From Acidimicrobiia bacterium (GTDB lineage Bacteria > Actinomycetota > Acidimicrobiia > IMCC26256 > PALSA-555), in assembly GCA_040881685.1 (NCBI GenBank), contig JBBECS010000040.1:1-48953 (forward strand): 48,953 bases of DNA, in the 5' to 3' direction. Below the pieces are notes generated by a model, which was given only the letters and a program-made list of their open reading frames with translations, ran no database searches and had not been told where the DNA came from. The translations under genes were made by a program, and so were the position numbers. The stretch's first letter is position 1. Every line of letters begins with the position of its first letter. This document shows, piece by piece, positions 8,362-17,260 of the stretch.

Positions 8362-9651
8362 ATGACTGACCTCATACCCGCGTTCGCGGAGGACGAGGCC
8401 GGACTCCCTGGGCCGCGCATCGGCGAATCCGTCCGGCGTGAAGGCGAGCGACAGCTGTTCCGCGCACTCGCCCACCGAGAGTTCAGGTTGTTGTTCGCCG
8501 CTTACTCGATCGGCGATCTCGGTTTCTGGATCTCCCACATCACGTTGCAGTCCGAGATGGCACGGGTCACCGACAAGTCGCCGCTCTGGCTCGGCTTCCT
8601 GTTCTTCGCGACGTTCATCCCGATGCTGCTGTTCGCGCCGCCAGCAGGCGTCCTGGCCGATCGCGTCGATCGCAAGCGCTTGCTCATCACCACCCGCTGT
8701 CTGGTCGCAGCCGCGGCCGGAGTGCTCGCGGCGTGCTTGCACGCCGGTTTCGAAGGCCCCGGCATGCTCGCGGGCTTCGGCTTCGTCCTGGGCACGCTGT
8801 TCGCCTTCATGGCTCCCGCGCAGCAGGCGATGACGGCCAACGCGGTGCCCAACGACAGCCTCGCGAGCGCCATCTCGCTGCAAGCCGCGGGCAACAACGT
8901 CTTGCGCGTCGGCGGACCGGCGCTGGCAGCGCCGATCCTGGCCGCATGGGGTGCAGGGTGGGCCTTCACCGCGTACGCGGCGACCAACGTCGTGACGATC
9001 CTGATGCTGGTGCCGATACGCGTGAGCCGGCGCCGGGGCGAGATCGACACGTCGAGCGGGTGGCAGCAGTGGAAGGACGGGCTCCGGCACGCTCGAGAAC
9101 GGCGACCCGCGGTGGCCGTCTTGACCACGATGGCCGTGCTGTCGATCTTCGGCATCGCGTACGTCGCGCTCTACCCCGTGTTCGCCACCGACGTGCTCGG
9201 GCATCCGCGCAAGGACTTCACGTGGCTCGTCGTCGCTTCCGGGTCAGGAGCATTCTTCGGTGTGCTCGCGATCGGGCTCCGGCGTCGCAGCCCGACGCTG
9301 CGCACTGCGCTGGCCTGGCTCGTCGGCTTCGCCATCGCCGCGGGCGGATTTGCGCTGTCGCGGTCGTGGGAGCTGTCACTCGCGTTCAACGCGCTCGTCG
9401 GGCTCTGCTATTTCTCCGTGACGACGTCGCTGAACACCGTGCTCCAGCAGCTCGCTGATGACGACAAGCGCGGGCGGCTGCTCGGGCTGTTCACCCTCAC
9501 GTGGGCCGGCCTCATCCCCATCGGTGGGATCTGGATGGGCGTGATCGCCGACATCGGTGGCGCGCCACTCGCGCTCCAGATCGGCGCAGCGGTGTGCCTG
9601 GTGTACGCAGTGACGGCGCTGACGCGCTATGAGACCGTGCCGCCGAGATAG
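8362..9651 (+). CDS. MFS transporter (EntS/MFS_3-like)
   Basis: About 429 aa integral membrane protein with roughly 10-12 hydrophobic segments, beginning after a 35-residue polar N terminus at FRLLFAAYSIGDLGFWI. The loop GVLADRVDRKRLL between helices 2 and 3 is the MFS signature (G-x3-D-R-x-D/G-R-R/K). Proteins of this type are mostly drug or siderophore exporters; direction and cargo are not deducible here. Starts 4 bases after the SDR. Its last 25 bases overlap the convergent ABC ATPase gene. Confidence 0.85.
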   Translation: MTDLIPAFAEDEAGLPGPRIGESVRREGERQLFRALAHREFRLLFAAYSIGDLGFWISHITLQSEMARVTDKSPLWLGFLFFATFIPMLLFAPPAGVLADRVDRKRLLITTRCLVAAAAGVLAACLHAGFEGPGMLAGFGFVLGTLFAFMAPAQQAMTANAVPNDSLASAISLQAAGNNVLRVGGPALAAPILAAWGAGWAFTAYAATNVVTILMLVPIRVSRRRGEIDTSSGWQQWKDGLRHARERRPAVAVLTTMAVLSIFGIAYVALYPVFATDVLGHPRKDFTWLVVASGSGAFFGVLAIGLRRRSPTLRTALAWLVGFAIAAGGFALSRSWELSLAFNALVGLCYFSVTTSLNTVLQQLADDDKRGRLLGLFTLTWAGLIPIGGIWMGVIADIGGAPLALQIGAAVCLVYAVTALTRYETVPPR

Positions 9652-11132
9652 GCCGCTTCGAGCGCCGCGCCCACCTCTTCTGGGTCGCCTCGGTATTGCA
9701 CGCGGCCGTGCAGCATGATCGCGGCGACGTCGGCGATCCCGAGCACCTCGTGCGCGAACTGCTCGACGATGAGGATAGAGACGTTCTCGTCGGCGATCCG
9801 CTTGACCACCGAGTAGAGCTCTTCGACGATGAGGGGCGCGAGGCCCATCGAGAGCTCGTCGAGCAGCAGCACCTTCGGGTCGATGGCGAGGCCGCGCGCC
9901 ATCGAAAGCATCTGCTGCTCGCCGCCCGAGAGTGTGCCGGCCACCTGCTTGCGGCGCTCTCCGAGCCTCGGGAACCGCTCGAAGGAGCGATCGAGCACGA
10001 CCTGGAACGCAGTGCCGCTGTATGTGGCCATGCGCAGGTTCTCGAGCACGGTGAGGTTGGGGAAGATCCCCCGACCCTCAGGGACGAGGCACACGCCACT
10101 GCGGGCCAACGAGTCGGCCGGTGTTCCCGTGACGTCGCGCCCCTCGAGTGTGAGTTGGCCGTGCGTGGGCTTGATCTGGCCGCTCGCGACCTTGAGCGTG
10201 GTCGACTTGCCCGCGCCGTTCGGGCCGAGGAGGGCGAACACCTGCCCCGGCATGACGGCGAGGTCGACGCCCTCGAGCACGTCGATCGTGCCGTACCCCG
10301 CAGTCACCCCTTGGAGGGCGAGCATGGCGCCGCTCGGGTCGACGGGTGGAGCGCCGTTCCCCTCGCTCGAGATCGCGAGCTTCGGCGCGTTCGCGGCGGC
10401 GCGCTCGTCGCGCTCGGTGCCGAGATAGGCGGCGCGGACGCTCTGGTCGCTCTGGATCTCCATCGGGTCACCGGCCGCGATGAGCCGCCCGAAGTCGAGC
10501 ACATGGATGTACTGGCACGCGCCCATCACGAAGCTCATGTCGTGCTCGACGAGCAGCACGCCGAGCCCCGTGCCCGCGAGCTCGTTCAACAGCGCGCCGA
10601 GCGTGGTGGTCTCGCTCTCGTTGAGTCCGGCCGACGGCTCGTCGAGCAACAGCACCCGCGGCTTAGACGCCAGGGCGCGTGCAAGCTCGACGAGCCGCGC
10701 CGTGCCGGTCGGGAGCTGGTCGACGCGTTCCGACGCCACAGACTCCAAGCCGACGCGCTCGATGATCCCGTCCACGAGTCCGGGGACGTCGAAGCGCTCT
10801 CGTGACCAGCCACGACGCATCTCCGCGGCCACGAGCACGTTCTCGCGCACGGTGAGCGTGCCGAAGGTCTCGAGCCGCTGGAACGTGCGGCCGATCCCGG
10901 CGCGGGCGCGCTTGTGCGGCTTCTCCTCGGTGAGATCACGGTCGTCCAGCGCGATCCGGCCGCCGTTCGGCGCTTGGAGGCCCGTGATGACGTTGAACAG
11001 CGTCGTCTTGCCGGCTCCGTTCGGACCGATCAGCCCGGTCACGAGCCCTTCGTCCACGCCGATCGACACATCGTCGAGCGCTTGAAGCCCGCCGAATCGC
11101 ACCGAGATGCTGGTCGTTTCGAGCAACGCCAT
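9627..11132 (-). CDS. Fused LivG-LivF ABC transporter ATPase
   Basis: 501 aa carrying two complete ABC ATPase domains. Domain 1 (about 1-240) is LivG-like: Walker A GPNGAGKTT, Walker B LLLDEPSAG, and a weakened signature LPTGTARLVE. Domain 2 (about 270-501) is LivF-like: Walker A GPNGAGKST, signature LSGGEQQ, Walker B LLLDELSMG. A linker of about 30 residues (ERAAANAPKLAISSEGNGAP) joins them. It drives the fused permease encoded immediately upstream; the ATG abuts the permease TAG with no spacer. In separate-gene Liv systems these are two proteins, so this fusion fixes a 1:1 heterodimer. Confidence 0.92.
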   Translation of the reverse strand: MALLETTSISVRFGGLQALDDVSIGVDEGLVTGLIGPNGAGKTTLFNVITGLQAPNGGRIALDDRDLTEEKPHKRARAGIGRTFQRLETFGTLTVRENVLVAAEMRRGWSRERFDVPGLVDGIIERVGLESVASERVDQLPTGTARLVELARALASKPRVLLLDEPSAGLNESETTTLGALLNELAGTGLGVLLVEHDMSFVMGACQYIHVLDFGRLIAAGDPMEIQSDQSVRAAYLGTERDERAAANAPKLAISSEGNGAPPVDPSGAMLALQGVTAGYGTIDVLEGVDLAVMPGQVFALLGPNGAGKSTTLKVASGQIKPTHGQLTLEGRDVTGTPADSLARSGVCLVPEGRGIFPNLTVLENLRMATYSGTAFQVVLDRSFERFPRLGERRKQVAGTLSGGEQQMLSMARGLAIDPKVLLLDELSMGLAPLIVEELYSVVKRIADENVSILIVEQFAHEVLGIADVAAIMLHGRVQYRGDPEEVGAALEAAYLGGTVS

Positions 11133-13355
11133 CTAGGACTCCACGCGTGTGGAACTCGGGGCGTCGATCGCAGGTTCCGGCGGGCTCGCTGGCGCTTGGC
11201 CGGCGGCGGCGCGTTCGCGCTTCAAGCGCCGCTTCTCGCGAAGGTCATGGCCCACCTGCGGGATCACACCCTCGGGCTGACGTGCGATGCCGATACCTGC
11301 GAGGCCGGGCGCGACCTTCGACCACCCCTTCACGATGTCAGTGAGCCATTTGTCTGCCTGGCCCGGCGCGAGCCACGCCTGAGGTAGGAACCTCGTGAAG
11401 ATCTGGAGCGCGACTCCGCCGAACACTGCGCCGCTCGCGACGCCCACACCTCCGACCACCATGAGCAACAACAGTGCGAGGCCAGCGTTGTCGAGGCCGG
11501 ACAGGAGGTTGAAGCTCGCCGCGCTCACGTTGCCCACGTGGATGCCGAACAGCGCACCACCCATCCCCGCGATGCCAGCCGAGAGCCCGAAGACCGCGAG
11601 CTTGGTCATCCGCAGGTTCACGCCGAGCGTGGCGCACGCCGCCTCGCTGTCTCGCATCGCGATCAGGCGTCGTCCGAACTTCCCGCGCCGCAGCTCGACG
11701 AGCCCGAAGCCGACCACACCGAACAACAGGGCAGTGAACATCGTGAACGCCGAGCCCTTGCTGAAGGTGATGCCCAGGAACGAGAACGGCTGGTCGAACG
11801 TGTACCCGAAGATCTCGAAGTTGTCGATCTTGCGGCCGACATTGCTGTAGACCTCGGGCAAGAAGAACACGACAGCCGCCATCAATGCGAAGGCCATTGA
11901 CGCCAGCGCGAGGTACAGGCCGCTGAGGCGCAGCGCGGGAAGTGCCATCAGCAGGCCGATCGGGACCGCCACGAGCACGGCCATCACCAGCGTGAGCGGA
12001 CTGCCGACCGGATAGAGGTCGAGACCGAACGCATTGCCGCCGGCGCTGGAGAACTCGAACCCGGCCCACGCGCCGAAGCCCGCGAACGTGACCTGGGCAA
12101 ACGAGATGTGGCCAGCCCAACCCGTGAGCGGCACGAGCGACAGCATGATGAAGGCGATGACGACCCCACCCTCGACGTAGACCATCTTTGAATCACTAGC
12201 GATCGCGCACACCACCGTGACCGCCAGGAAGAACACGACGAAGCCGATTGCGGCCATCTTCGGGCTCGGCACACGGGCCGTGACCGCGCGCGCCAGCTTC
12301 CTCCCTTCGATGCGGGCCTGTGGGAGGAACAGCAGCGCCGCGAACAGGATGATCCCGGGGATCACGCCCTGGCGGCCGATCGAGGACCAACGTTCGGGGA
12401 ACGAAAGGAACACCTCTTTGAACGAGACCGACAGCCCGATCACTGCGCCGCCCACGAGCGTCATCGGGAGGCTCCGAAGGCGTCCGATGATGGCCGCCGC
12501 GAAGGCTTCGATGATGAACAGCGTGAGGACCTGGGAGTCGAAGTTGCCGAACGACTGCGCGAGCAGGATGCCGGCGATCGCGGCCATCGACGCGCCGATC
12601 GCCCAGGAGAGCATCGAGACTTGCCCCGGCTTCGCGCCGTTCAAGGCGGCGAGCTCACGGTTGTCGACCACGGCGCGCATCGCGACGCCGATGCGCGTCC
12701 GGTAGAAGAGCACCCGCAGCGCGAGCGCGATCCCGATGCCGATGAAGATCGTGATGATCCGGTACCACTGGACGAACGTCTCGCCCTCTTGCGCGCTCGA
12801 GGCCAGTGACGGGATCGAGATGCCGGATTGCCCGAAGAACGTACCGATGGTGCGGTAGGCGGTGCCTGACCAGATGATGTCGGTGAGCCCGATGAAGAAG
12901 GCAAGCAGACCGATCGTGGCAACGAGCTTGGCGACCAGTGGCGCATCGGCAAGACCCCGCATCACCAGTCGTTCGATGATCGCGCCGACCACCGGTGCGA
13001 TCACGAAGATCACCACGATGAGTGACGGCACCGAGGGGAGACCCCATCCTCCCGACTCGGTGGCCGCCTTCATCTGCCAGTAGATGAAGGCGAAGAACAT
13101 GCCCATCGCGCCTTGGGCGAAGTTGAAGATGCCGGAGGTCGTGTAGGTGACGACGAGGCCCGCGGCCGCGATCGCGTAGATCGAGGAGTACACGACCCCG
13201 ATCACGAGGAACCGGACGATCGTGTCGCTGCCGACTGCTTGGCCCTCGCGCCAGAACGCCGTCACGAAGAGGACGACGAAGATGGTCACCGCGAAGGCCG
13301 CGACCAGGGTTGAGCGGTTCTGACGTTTCGTCAGGCGCTCAACGATGGCGGCCAC
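11133..13355 (-). CDS. Fused LivH-LivM ABC transporter permease
   Basis: 740 aa membrane protein combining a LivH-like half (about 20-340) and a LivM-like half (about 365-690). The LivH half holds AAAGLVVTYTTSGIFNFAQGAMGM, shown here in part as SGIFNFAQGAMG, typical of LivH. The LivM half has VPLTGWAGHISFAQVTFAG and ALRLSGLYLALASMAFA. It ends in a charged, proline-rich tail. Such importers take up branched-chain amino acids but many carry other carboxylates or aromatic acids. GTG start at 13355 preceded by a GGGGAG ribosome site. A palindrome TGACGTTTCGTCA lies in codons 8-12. Confidence 0.92.
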   Translation of the reverse strand: MAAIVERLTKRQNRSTLVAAFAVTIFVVLFVTAFWREGQAVGSDTIVRFLVIGVVYSSIYAIAAAGLVVTYTTSGIFNFAQGAMGMFFAFIYWQMKAATESGGWGLPSVPSLIVVIFVIAPVVGAIIERLVMRGLADAPLVAKLVATIGLLAFFIGLTDIIWSGTAYRTIGTFFGQSGISIPSLASSAQEGETFVQWYRIITIFIGIGIALALRVLFYRTRIGVAMRAVVDNRELAALNGAKPGQVSMLSWAIGASMAAIAGILLAQSFGNFDSQVLTLFIIEAFAAAIIGRLRSLPMTLVGGAVIGLSVSFKEVFLSFPERWSSIGRQGVIPGIILFAALLFLPQARIEGRKLARAVTARVPSPKMAAIGFVVFFLAVTVVCAIASDSKMVYVEGGVVIAFIMLSLVPLTGWAGHISFAQVTFAGFGAWAGFEFSSAGGNAFGLDLYPVGSPLTLVMAVLVAVPIGLLMALPALRLSGLYLALASMAFALMAAVVFFLPEVYSNVGRKIDNFEIFGYTFDQPFSFLGITFSKGSAFTMFTALLFGVVGFGLVELRRGKFGRRLIAMRDSEAACATLGVNLRMTKLAVFGLSAGIAGMGGALFGIHVGNVSAASFNLLSGLDNAGLALLLLMVVGGVGVASGAVFGGVALQIFTRFLPQAWLAPGQADKWLTDIVKGWSKVAPGLAGIGIARQPEGVIPQVGHDLREKRRLKRERAAAGQAPASPPEPAIDAPSSTRVES
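13320..13334. promoter_or_regulatory. Palindrome CTGACG-TTT-CGTCAG inside the 5' end of the livHM-like gene
   Basis: A perfect inverted repeat with arms CTGACG/CGTCAG and a 3-base centre, 21 bases inside the coding start. The same arms occur upstream of two promoters at 27827-27841 and (TGACG core) 33564-33576. A possible operator for a shared regulator; the intragenic position makes this copy the least certain. Confidence 0.4.
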
Positions 13356-13405
13356 CAGCTCGTCTCCCCCCGTCCGGACACCGCTCTCAGGTTTCGAGGA
13401 TGAGC

Positions 13406-13435
13406 GGGTCGTCGGGCCACGAGACCCGACGACCC
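13406..13435 (-). terminator. Strong hairpin between binding-protein and permease genes
   Basis: Perfect 11-bp arms GGGTCGTCGGG (13406-13416) and CCCGACGACCC (13425-13435) with an 8-nt loop, about 20 bases after the binding-protein stop. No T-run. In ABC operons such hairpins commonly allow excess binding protein relative to permease by partial termination or mRNA protection; that role is inferred. Confidence 0.6.
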
Positions 13436-13456
13436 ATCACACCTCTCGGCTCCCGC

Positions 13457-14791
13457 TTAGTTGATGATGTCGAGCTCGACCGTCTGCGGCTCGGTCTTGC
13501 AGTCGAACGTGCCCTTCTTCTTCGGGTGGACGCGCACGAACTCGCCGTTCCGCACCTGCATCAAGACGTAGCAGCCACTCGCGATTCGGCCACCGACTTC
13601 GGTCGGCACGAGCACGCCGTCGGCGTCGAACTCGTGGATGTCGGCTGCGGCGGCGAGCACGCCTTCACGCGTCAGGTTGTTGTTGTCGCCACCCGTGGCG
13701 GCTTCGACGGCCTCCTGGAAGAACAGGCCGGCGGCGAACGCCTGGATGGCGAAGCCGTCGGTCTTGTCGGTGTTCTTCAGGAAGTTCCGCAGCATCTTGT
13801 TGTTCTTCGCTTCGGATGTTGCGCCGAGGAACGGCAGGAACGGTGTGTACACGTACTGCCCTTCGACGATGTCGACGTTCTCCGGCGCGACGAGCTGCTC
13901 GTCGTAGCACTGGAGCGAGCAGTCCCAGACCGTCATGTCGATGCCTTGACTTGCGGCCTCGGACCGCATCTTCACGGTGCTGTCGAACGCGAGACCGCTG
14001 CGTGCATACGTGACTCCCGCGTCCCTCATCGCGGCCACGATGGCCGTGTAGGCACTCTGCTGTGCCAGCGCGGAGACGTCCTCCTGGTAGACGTTTTCGA
14101 GCCCGAGGTCGTTGATCGCCTCGAAGATCGGCAGCTGGGAGTTCTTGGCCGACGCGCTGTCGGATGGGAAGAGCATCGCGCTCTTCAGATCCTTGAACTT
14201 CTTCGCGTAGTACTCCGCCGGCCCCGCGCTGACCGTGTAGCTCTGCGGGTGCTCATCGCGGGTGGCGCAGTCGAGAGCTGCCGGGTTCACCCCGAACGAG
14301 ACCCCGGTGCAGATCTCGTTCGGCTCGGTCAGCACAATCGCGAAGTCGGGCAGGCCCGTGGCTGCTCCTGCGGCGTCGACGCATTCCGAGATGTCGTCGA
14401 AGTCCTCGTTCAAGAGGACCCCGGTGCCGATGATGGCGAAGCTGTCCTGGCACGCCTGCCGGAACCCAGCCTGGGCGGGCTCGGCGCCGAGCTTCGAGTC
14501 GACGTGCTTCACGACGATCTCCCGGCCGGCGACGCACGTGTTCTTGGGCTTGCAGCTGTTGTTGATGTACTTGGCCCAGCCGTCGACACCATCGTGGCTG
14601 CCCTGGAACAGGCCCGGGAAGCCCGGCACCTCGATCGCCGCGACCACGGTCACCGTGATCGTGTCCTCGGTGACACCGATGTCGGTTGCTTCGAGGGCAT
14701 CTCCCCCGCCCTGGGCGCCTGCGCTCGGCACGATCAGCGCGGCCGCGAAGAGCGCGACGACTGCGAATGTGAACCAACGAGTACGGCTCAA
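13457..14791 (-). CDS. ABC transporter substrate-binding protein (Liv/Peripla_BP_6 type)
   Basis: About 444 aa secreted binding protein. A signal peptide is clear: SRTRW, then a hydrophobic stretch FAVVALFAAALIVPSAGA, with cleavage likely after AGA. The mature part has the LivJ-like opening (GVTEDTITVTVVAAIEVPG) and paired cysteines that may form disulfides (CKPKNTC). No lipobox cysteine follows the signal, so it may be free or wall-associated. I chose TTG at 14791 because AAGGGGG lies 5 bases upstream; the frame open to 14992 has no signal-peptide logic. First gene of the importer operon. Confidence 0.88.
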   Translation of the reverse strand: MSRTRWFTFAVVALFAAALIVPSAGAQGGGDALEATDIGVTEDTITVTVVAAIEVPGFPGLFQGSHDGVDGWAKYINNSCKPKNTCVAGREIVVKHVDSKLGAEPAQAGFRQACQDSFAIIGTGVLLNEDFDDISECVDAAGAATGLPDFAIVLTEPNEICTGVSFGVNPAALDCATRDEHPQSYTVSAGPAEYYAKKFKDLKSAMLFPSDSASAKNSQLPIFEAINDLGLENVYQEDVSALAQQSAYTAIVAAMRDAGVTYARSGLAFDSTVKMRSEAASQGIDMTVWDCSLQCYDEQLVAPENVDIVEGQYVYTPFLPFLGATSEAKNNKMLRNFLKNTDKTDGFAIQAFAAGLFFQEAVEAATGGDNNNLTREGVLAAAADIHEFDADGVLVPTEVGGRIASGCYVLMQVRNGEFVRVHPKKKGTFDCKTEPQTVELDIIN

Positions 14792-14847
14792 CCGTTCCCC
14801 CTTGTGTCGCCGGCCTCGGACTACCGAGGCCGAGCCTCTGGCGGCGC

Positions 14848-14876
14848 ATTCTTCTCGTAATTGAAACGCGTTGCAA
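14848..14876 (-). promoter_or_regulatory. Candidate promoter of the importer operon with overlapping KstR-like operator
   Basis: On the minus strand, TTGCAA (14871-14876) and AAGAAT (14848-14853) are separated by exactly 17 bases. The -35 box overlaps a near-perfect 16-base palindrome TTGAAACGCGTTGCAA (14861-14876). Its inner 14 bases TGAAACGCGTTGCA fit the mycobacterial KstR pattern TnnAACnnGTTnnA. Binding by a TetR-type repressor here would block the promoter. Confidence 0.55.
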
Positions 14877-14915
14877 TAGCGCCCATTGCACCCACGCCGG
14901 GCGCAGAACCGCGGT

Positions 14916-15791
14916 TCACCCGAGGTCCGCCACGGCGGCGCCGACGTCATCGACGGACCATCGAGCGTCTTGCTGCACAGCGCGGTCGTCACGCCACCCG
15001 TCGAAGCGACGGATCTCGCCGCCCCTCACGAGGTAGACCTGCCCCGTGACCGGACAGGCCGCGGTCGCGAGCCAGCCCACCGTGGGCGACACGTTGCCGG
15101 GGTGGAAGACGTCGAACGCGGCCGGGTCGTCGGGCGCCCGCACCATGTCGGCGATGCCGGCCACCTCCTCGGTCATCCGTGTGCGGGCCACCGGAACGAT
15201 GGCGTTCACCCGCACCCCGTAGCGGGCCAGCTCCTCGGCGAGGATCACCGTGAGTGCGGCGATGCCGGCCTTGGCGGCCCCGTAGTTGCTCTGACCCGCC
15301 GCGCCGCGCAGACCGGACGTCGACGACACGTTCACGACCGAGCCCTGCACTGTCTCGCCGGCCTTCGACCGGTCTCGCCAATGCGCAGCCGCAGTCCGCG
15401 TCGAGCAGAAGTGCGAGCGCAGATGACCTCGGATCACCGCGTCCCACTCGTCCTCGGTCATGTTCACGAACATCCGGTCGCGCAGGATGCCGGCGTTGTT
15501 GACCAACACGTCGAGGCGTCCCCACGTGTCGATCGCCAGTCCGATCGCGGCCTCGGCCCCCGCCATGGTCGCCACGTCGTGGTCACTCGCCACCGCGTCG
15601 CCACCGGCCGCCCGGATCTCGTCTGCCACCGTGACGGCGACCGCGGCGTCGTGCCCGGTGCCGTCGGCCTCACCGCCGGTGTCGTTGACGACGACCTTCG
15701 CGCCCTCGGCCGCGAACAGCAGCGCGTGCTCGCGGCCCATGCCCCGCCCTGCGCCGGTGATCACGGCGATCCTGTCCTGCAACGCGGCCAT
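14916..15791 (-). CDS. SDR, peroxisomal MFE-2-like hydroxyacyl-CoA dehydrogenase type
   Basis: About 291 aa. Begins ALQDRIAVITGAGRGMGREHAL and VVVNDTGGEADG; the NDxGG pattern after beta-2 is typical of the dehydrogenase domain of multifunctional enzyme type 2, which oxidises (3R)-hydroxyacyl-CoAs in beta-oxidation. Catalytic features: NNAGILRDRMF, VVNVSSTSG and YGAAK. The start is the second ATG (15791), 6 nt after a GGGGGG ribosome site; the ATG at 15797 is the alternative. It lies upstream of the importer operon on the same strand, with a 124-base gap holding the importer promoter. Divergent from the Rieske gene. Confidence 0.85.
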   Translation of the reverse strand: MAALQDRIAVITGAGRGMGREHALLFAAEGAKVVVNDTGGEADGTGHDAAVAVTVADEIRAAGGDAVASDHDVATMAGAEAAIGLAIDTWGRLDVLVNNAGILRDRMFVNMTEDEWDAVIRGHLRSHFCSTRTAAAHWRDRSKAGETVQGSVVNVSSTSGLRGAAGQSNYGAAKAGIAALTVILAEELARYGVRVNAIVPVARTRMTEEVAGIADMVRAPDDPAAFDVFHPGNVSPTVGWLATAACPVTGQVYLVRGGEIRRFDGWRDDRAVQQDARWSVDDVGAAVADLG

Positions 15792-15819
15792 GCCCATCCC
15801 CCCTGTGTCCGGCCGAGAA

Positions 15820-15825
15820 TAGGGT
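15820..15825 (+). promoter_or_regulatory. -10-like TAGGGT for the Rieske dioxygenase
   Basis: TAGGGT 7 nt upstream of the GTG at 15833, with no ribosome site; spacing suits a leaderless transcript. Confidence 0.45.
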
Positions 15826-15832
15826 CTGTCCC

Positions 15833-17200
15833 GTGACGAGCATCCGCGACCTGCGCAGCTCGCCGCCGCTGCCCGGCGAGCTCACCGACGAGACGCCGGC
15901 CGGTTCCACGATCGGCGACCTCGCCCACGCGCCGGGGCCCACCAAGGTGCCGGCGTCGCGGTACACGTCGCCCGAGTTCGCCGCGCTGGAGCTCGAACGC
16001 CTGTGGCCCCACGTGTGGCAGCTCGCGTGCACGGTCGACCACGTGCGCGAGCCGGGCGACTGGTACGAGTACGCCTGCGGACCGCTCTCGGTGCTCGTGC
16101 TGCGCGGCGACGACGGCGTGATCCGCGCCTTCCAGAACGTGTGCCGCCACCGTGGCAACGAGCTGCGCACGGGGTGCGGTACCGGCATGACCGAGATCCG
16201 CTGCAACTACCACCGGTGGTGCTGGGACCTGCGCGGGCAACTGCGCGAGGTCCCGTCCCGCAAGGGGTTCGGGGCGCTCCGCAACGACGACTACCCGCTG
16301 TTCGAGACCCGGGTCGGCACGTGGGGACCGCTGGTGTTCGTGAACCTCGATCTCGACGCCGAGCCGCTCGAAGAGTTCCTCGCACCCGTGGTCGAGGATG
16401 CCGCCTTCCTCCGCCCCGACGAGCTCGCGTGCCGCGCCATCGTCACGTTGCCGCTGCCGTGCAACTGGAAGACGGGCATAGATGCATTCAGCGAGACCTA
16501 CCACGTGCAGGGCATCCATCGGCAGATGCTCGGGTCCACCGACGACGTGAACTCACCGCAGGCCGACTGGGCCCGTCACGGCAAGCTCGGCCAGCCCTAC
16601 GGGGTCCCGAGCCCGCGCCTGCGCGACGGCGCGACCGACGACGAGATCTGGGCGTCGTTCGTGGCGACGCAGGGCGCGCGGGCCGGGCGCCCTGACCCCG
16701 ACGACCCGGGTCCGATCCCCGATCGCCACGAGGGCGAGACCATGCGCGTGTTGCTCGCGCGGCTCATCCGCGAAGAGTCGGCCACCAGCGGCGTCGACCT
16801 CGGGCCGTTCAGCGACGACGAAGTCACCGACCTGCACCAGTACAACTGCTTCCCGAACATCTCGCCGGTGTTCCTCGCCGAGAACCTCACGACGATCCGC
16901 ACGCGCCCAGGAGCCACGCCCGACGACTGCTATCTCGACATCATCTCGTGTCCGCGCCTGCCCGCCGGCGCTACGGATCGCGGCCCGCGCCCCGTCGACG
17001 TGACGCTTGACGCCAGCACCGCCGACTTGGGTGTGGTCTTCAACCAGGACATCGCCAACCTGCGGCGCGTGCAGCGCGGTCTGCACCAACCGGGCCTCAC
17101 GCACCTCACGCTCTCGCGCGAGGAGCGGCGCATCGTGAGCCTGCACCGCAACCTCGAGCGCTACCTGGGCATCCAGCCCAGCCAGGTGCTCGGCGGCTGA
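15833..17200 (+). CDS. Rieske aromatic ring-hydroxylating dioxygenase, alpha-subunit type
   Basis: About 455 aa. The Rieske [2Fe-2S] ligands are Cys104-x-His106 (CRHRG) and Cys124-x2-His127 (CNYH). The mononuclear iron ligands lie in SETYHVQGIH (His224 and His229). This is the architecture of oxygenase components that insert O2 into aromatic or N-methyl substrates, using electrons from a separate reductase; no reductase or ferredoxin gene is nearby, nor a beta subunit, so a homotrimeric alpha-only enzyme is likely. Single-gene unit with its own promoter and a hairpin after the stop. Substrate unknown. Confidence 0.88.
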   Translation: MTSIRDLRSSPPLPGELTDETPAGSTIGDLAHAPGPTKVPASRYTSPEFAALELERLWPHVWQLACTVDHVREPGDWYEYACGPLSVLVLRGDDGVIRAFQNVCRHRGNELRTGCGTGMTEIRCNYHRWCWDLRGQLREVPSRKGFGALRNDDYPLFETRVGTWGPLVFVNLDLDAEPLEEFLAPVVEDAAFLRPDELACRAIVTLPLPCNWKTGIDAFSETYHVQGIHRQMLGSTDDVNSPQADWARHGKLGQPYGVPSPRLRDGATDDEIWASFVATQGARAGRPDPDDPGPIPDRHEGETMRVLLARLIREESATSGVDLGPFSDDEVTDLHQYNCFPNISPVFLAENLTTIRTRPGATPDDCYLDIISCPRLPAGATDRGPRPVDVTLDASTADLGVVFNQDIANLRRVQRGLHQPGLTHLTLSREERRIVSLHRNLERYLGIQPSQVLGG

Positions 17201-17209
17201 ACCCCGTTT

Positions 17210-17254
17210 TTTGGCGTCGAAGCTCCACCGCCACGGTGGTTTTGCGACGCCAAA
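17210..17254. terminator. Hairpin between convergent genes
   Basis: Outer arms TTTGGCGTCG (17210-17219) and CGACGCCAAA (17245-17254), with an inner stem CCACCG (17225-17230)/CGGTGG (17234-17239). It sits in the 60-base gap between the convergent Rieske and ADH genes and could stop transcription from both sides. Confidence 0.6.
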
Positions 17255-17260
17255 CCGGCT

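Noticed and set aside
7579-9204. 541-aa open frame on the minus strand
   Set aside because: Antisense shadow of an SDR and the MFS transporter, with no recognisable domains.
11138-11151. TCCAC-GCGT-GTGGA inverted repeat
   Set aside because: Within the last codons of the permease gene, no promoter nearby and short arms; likely chance.
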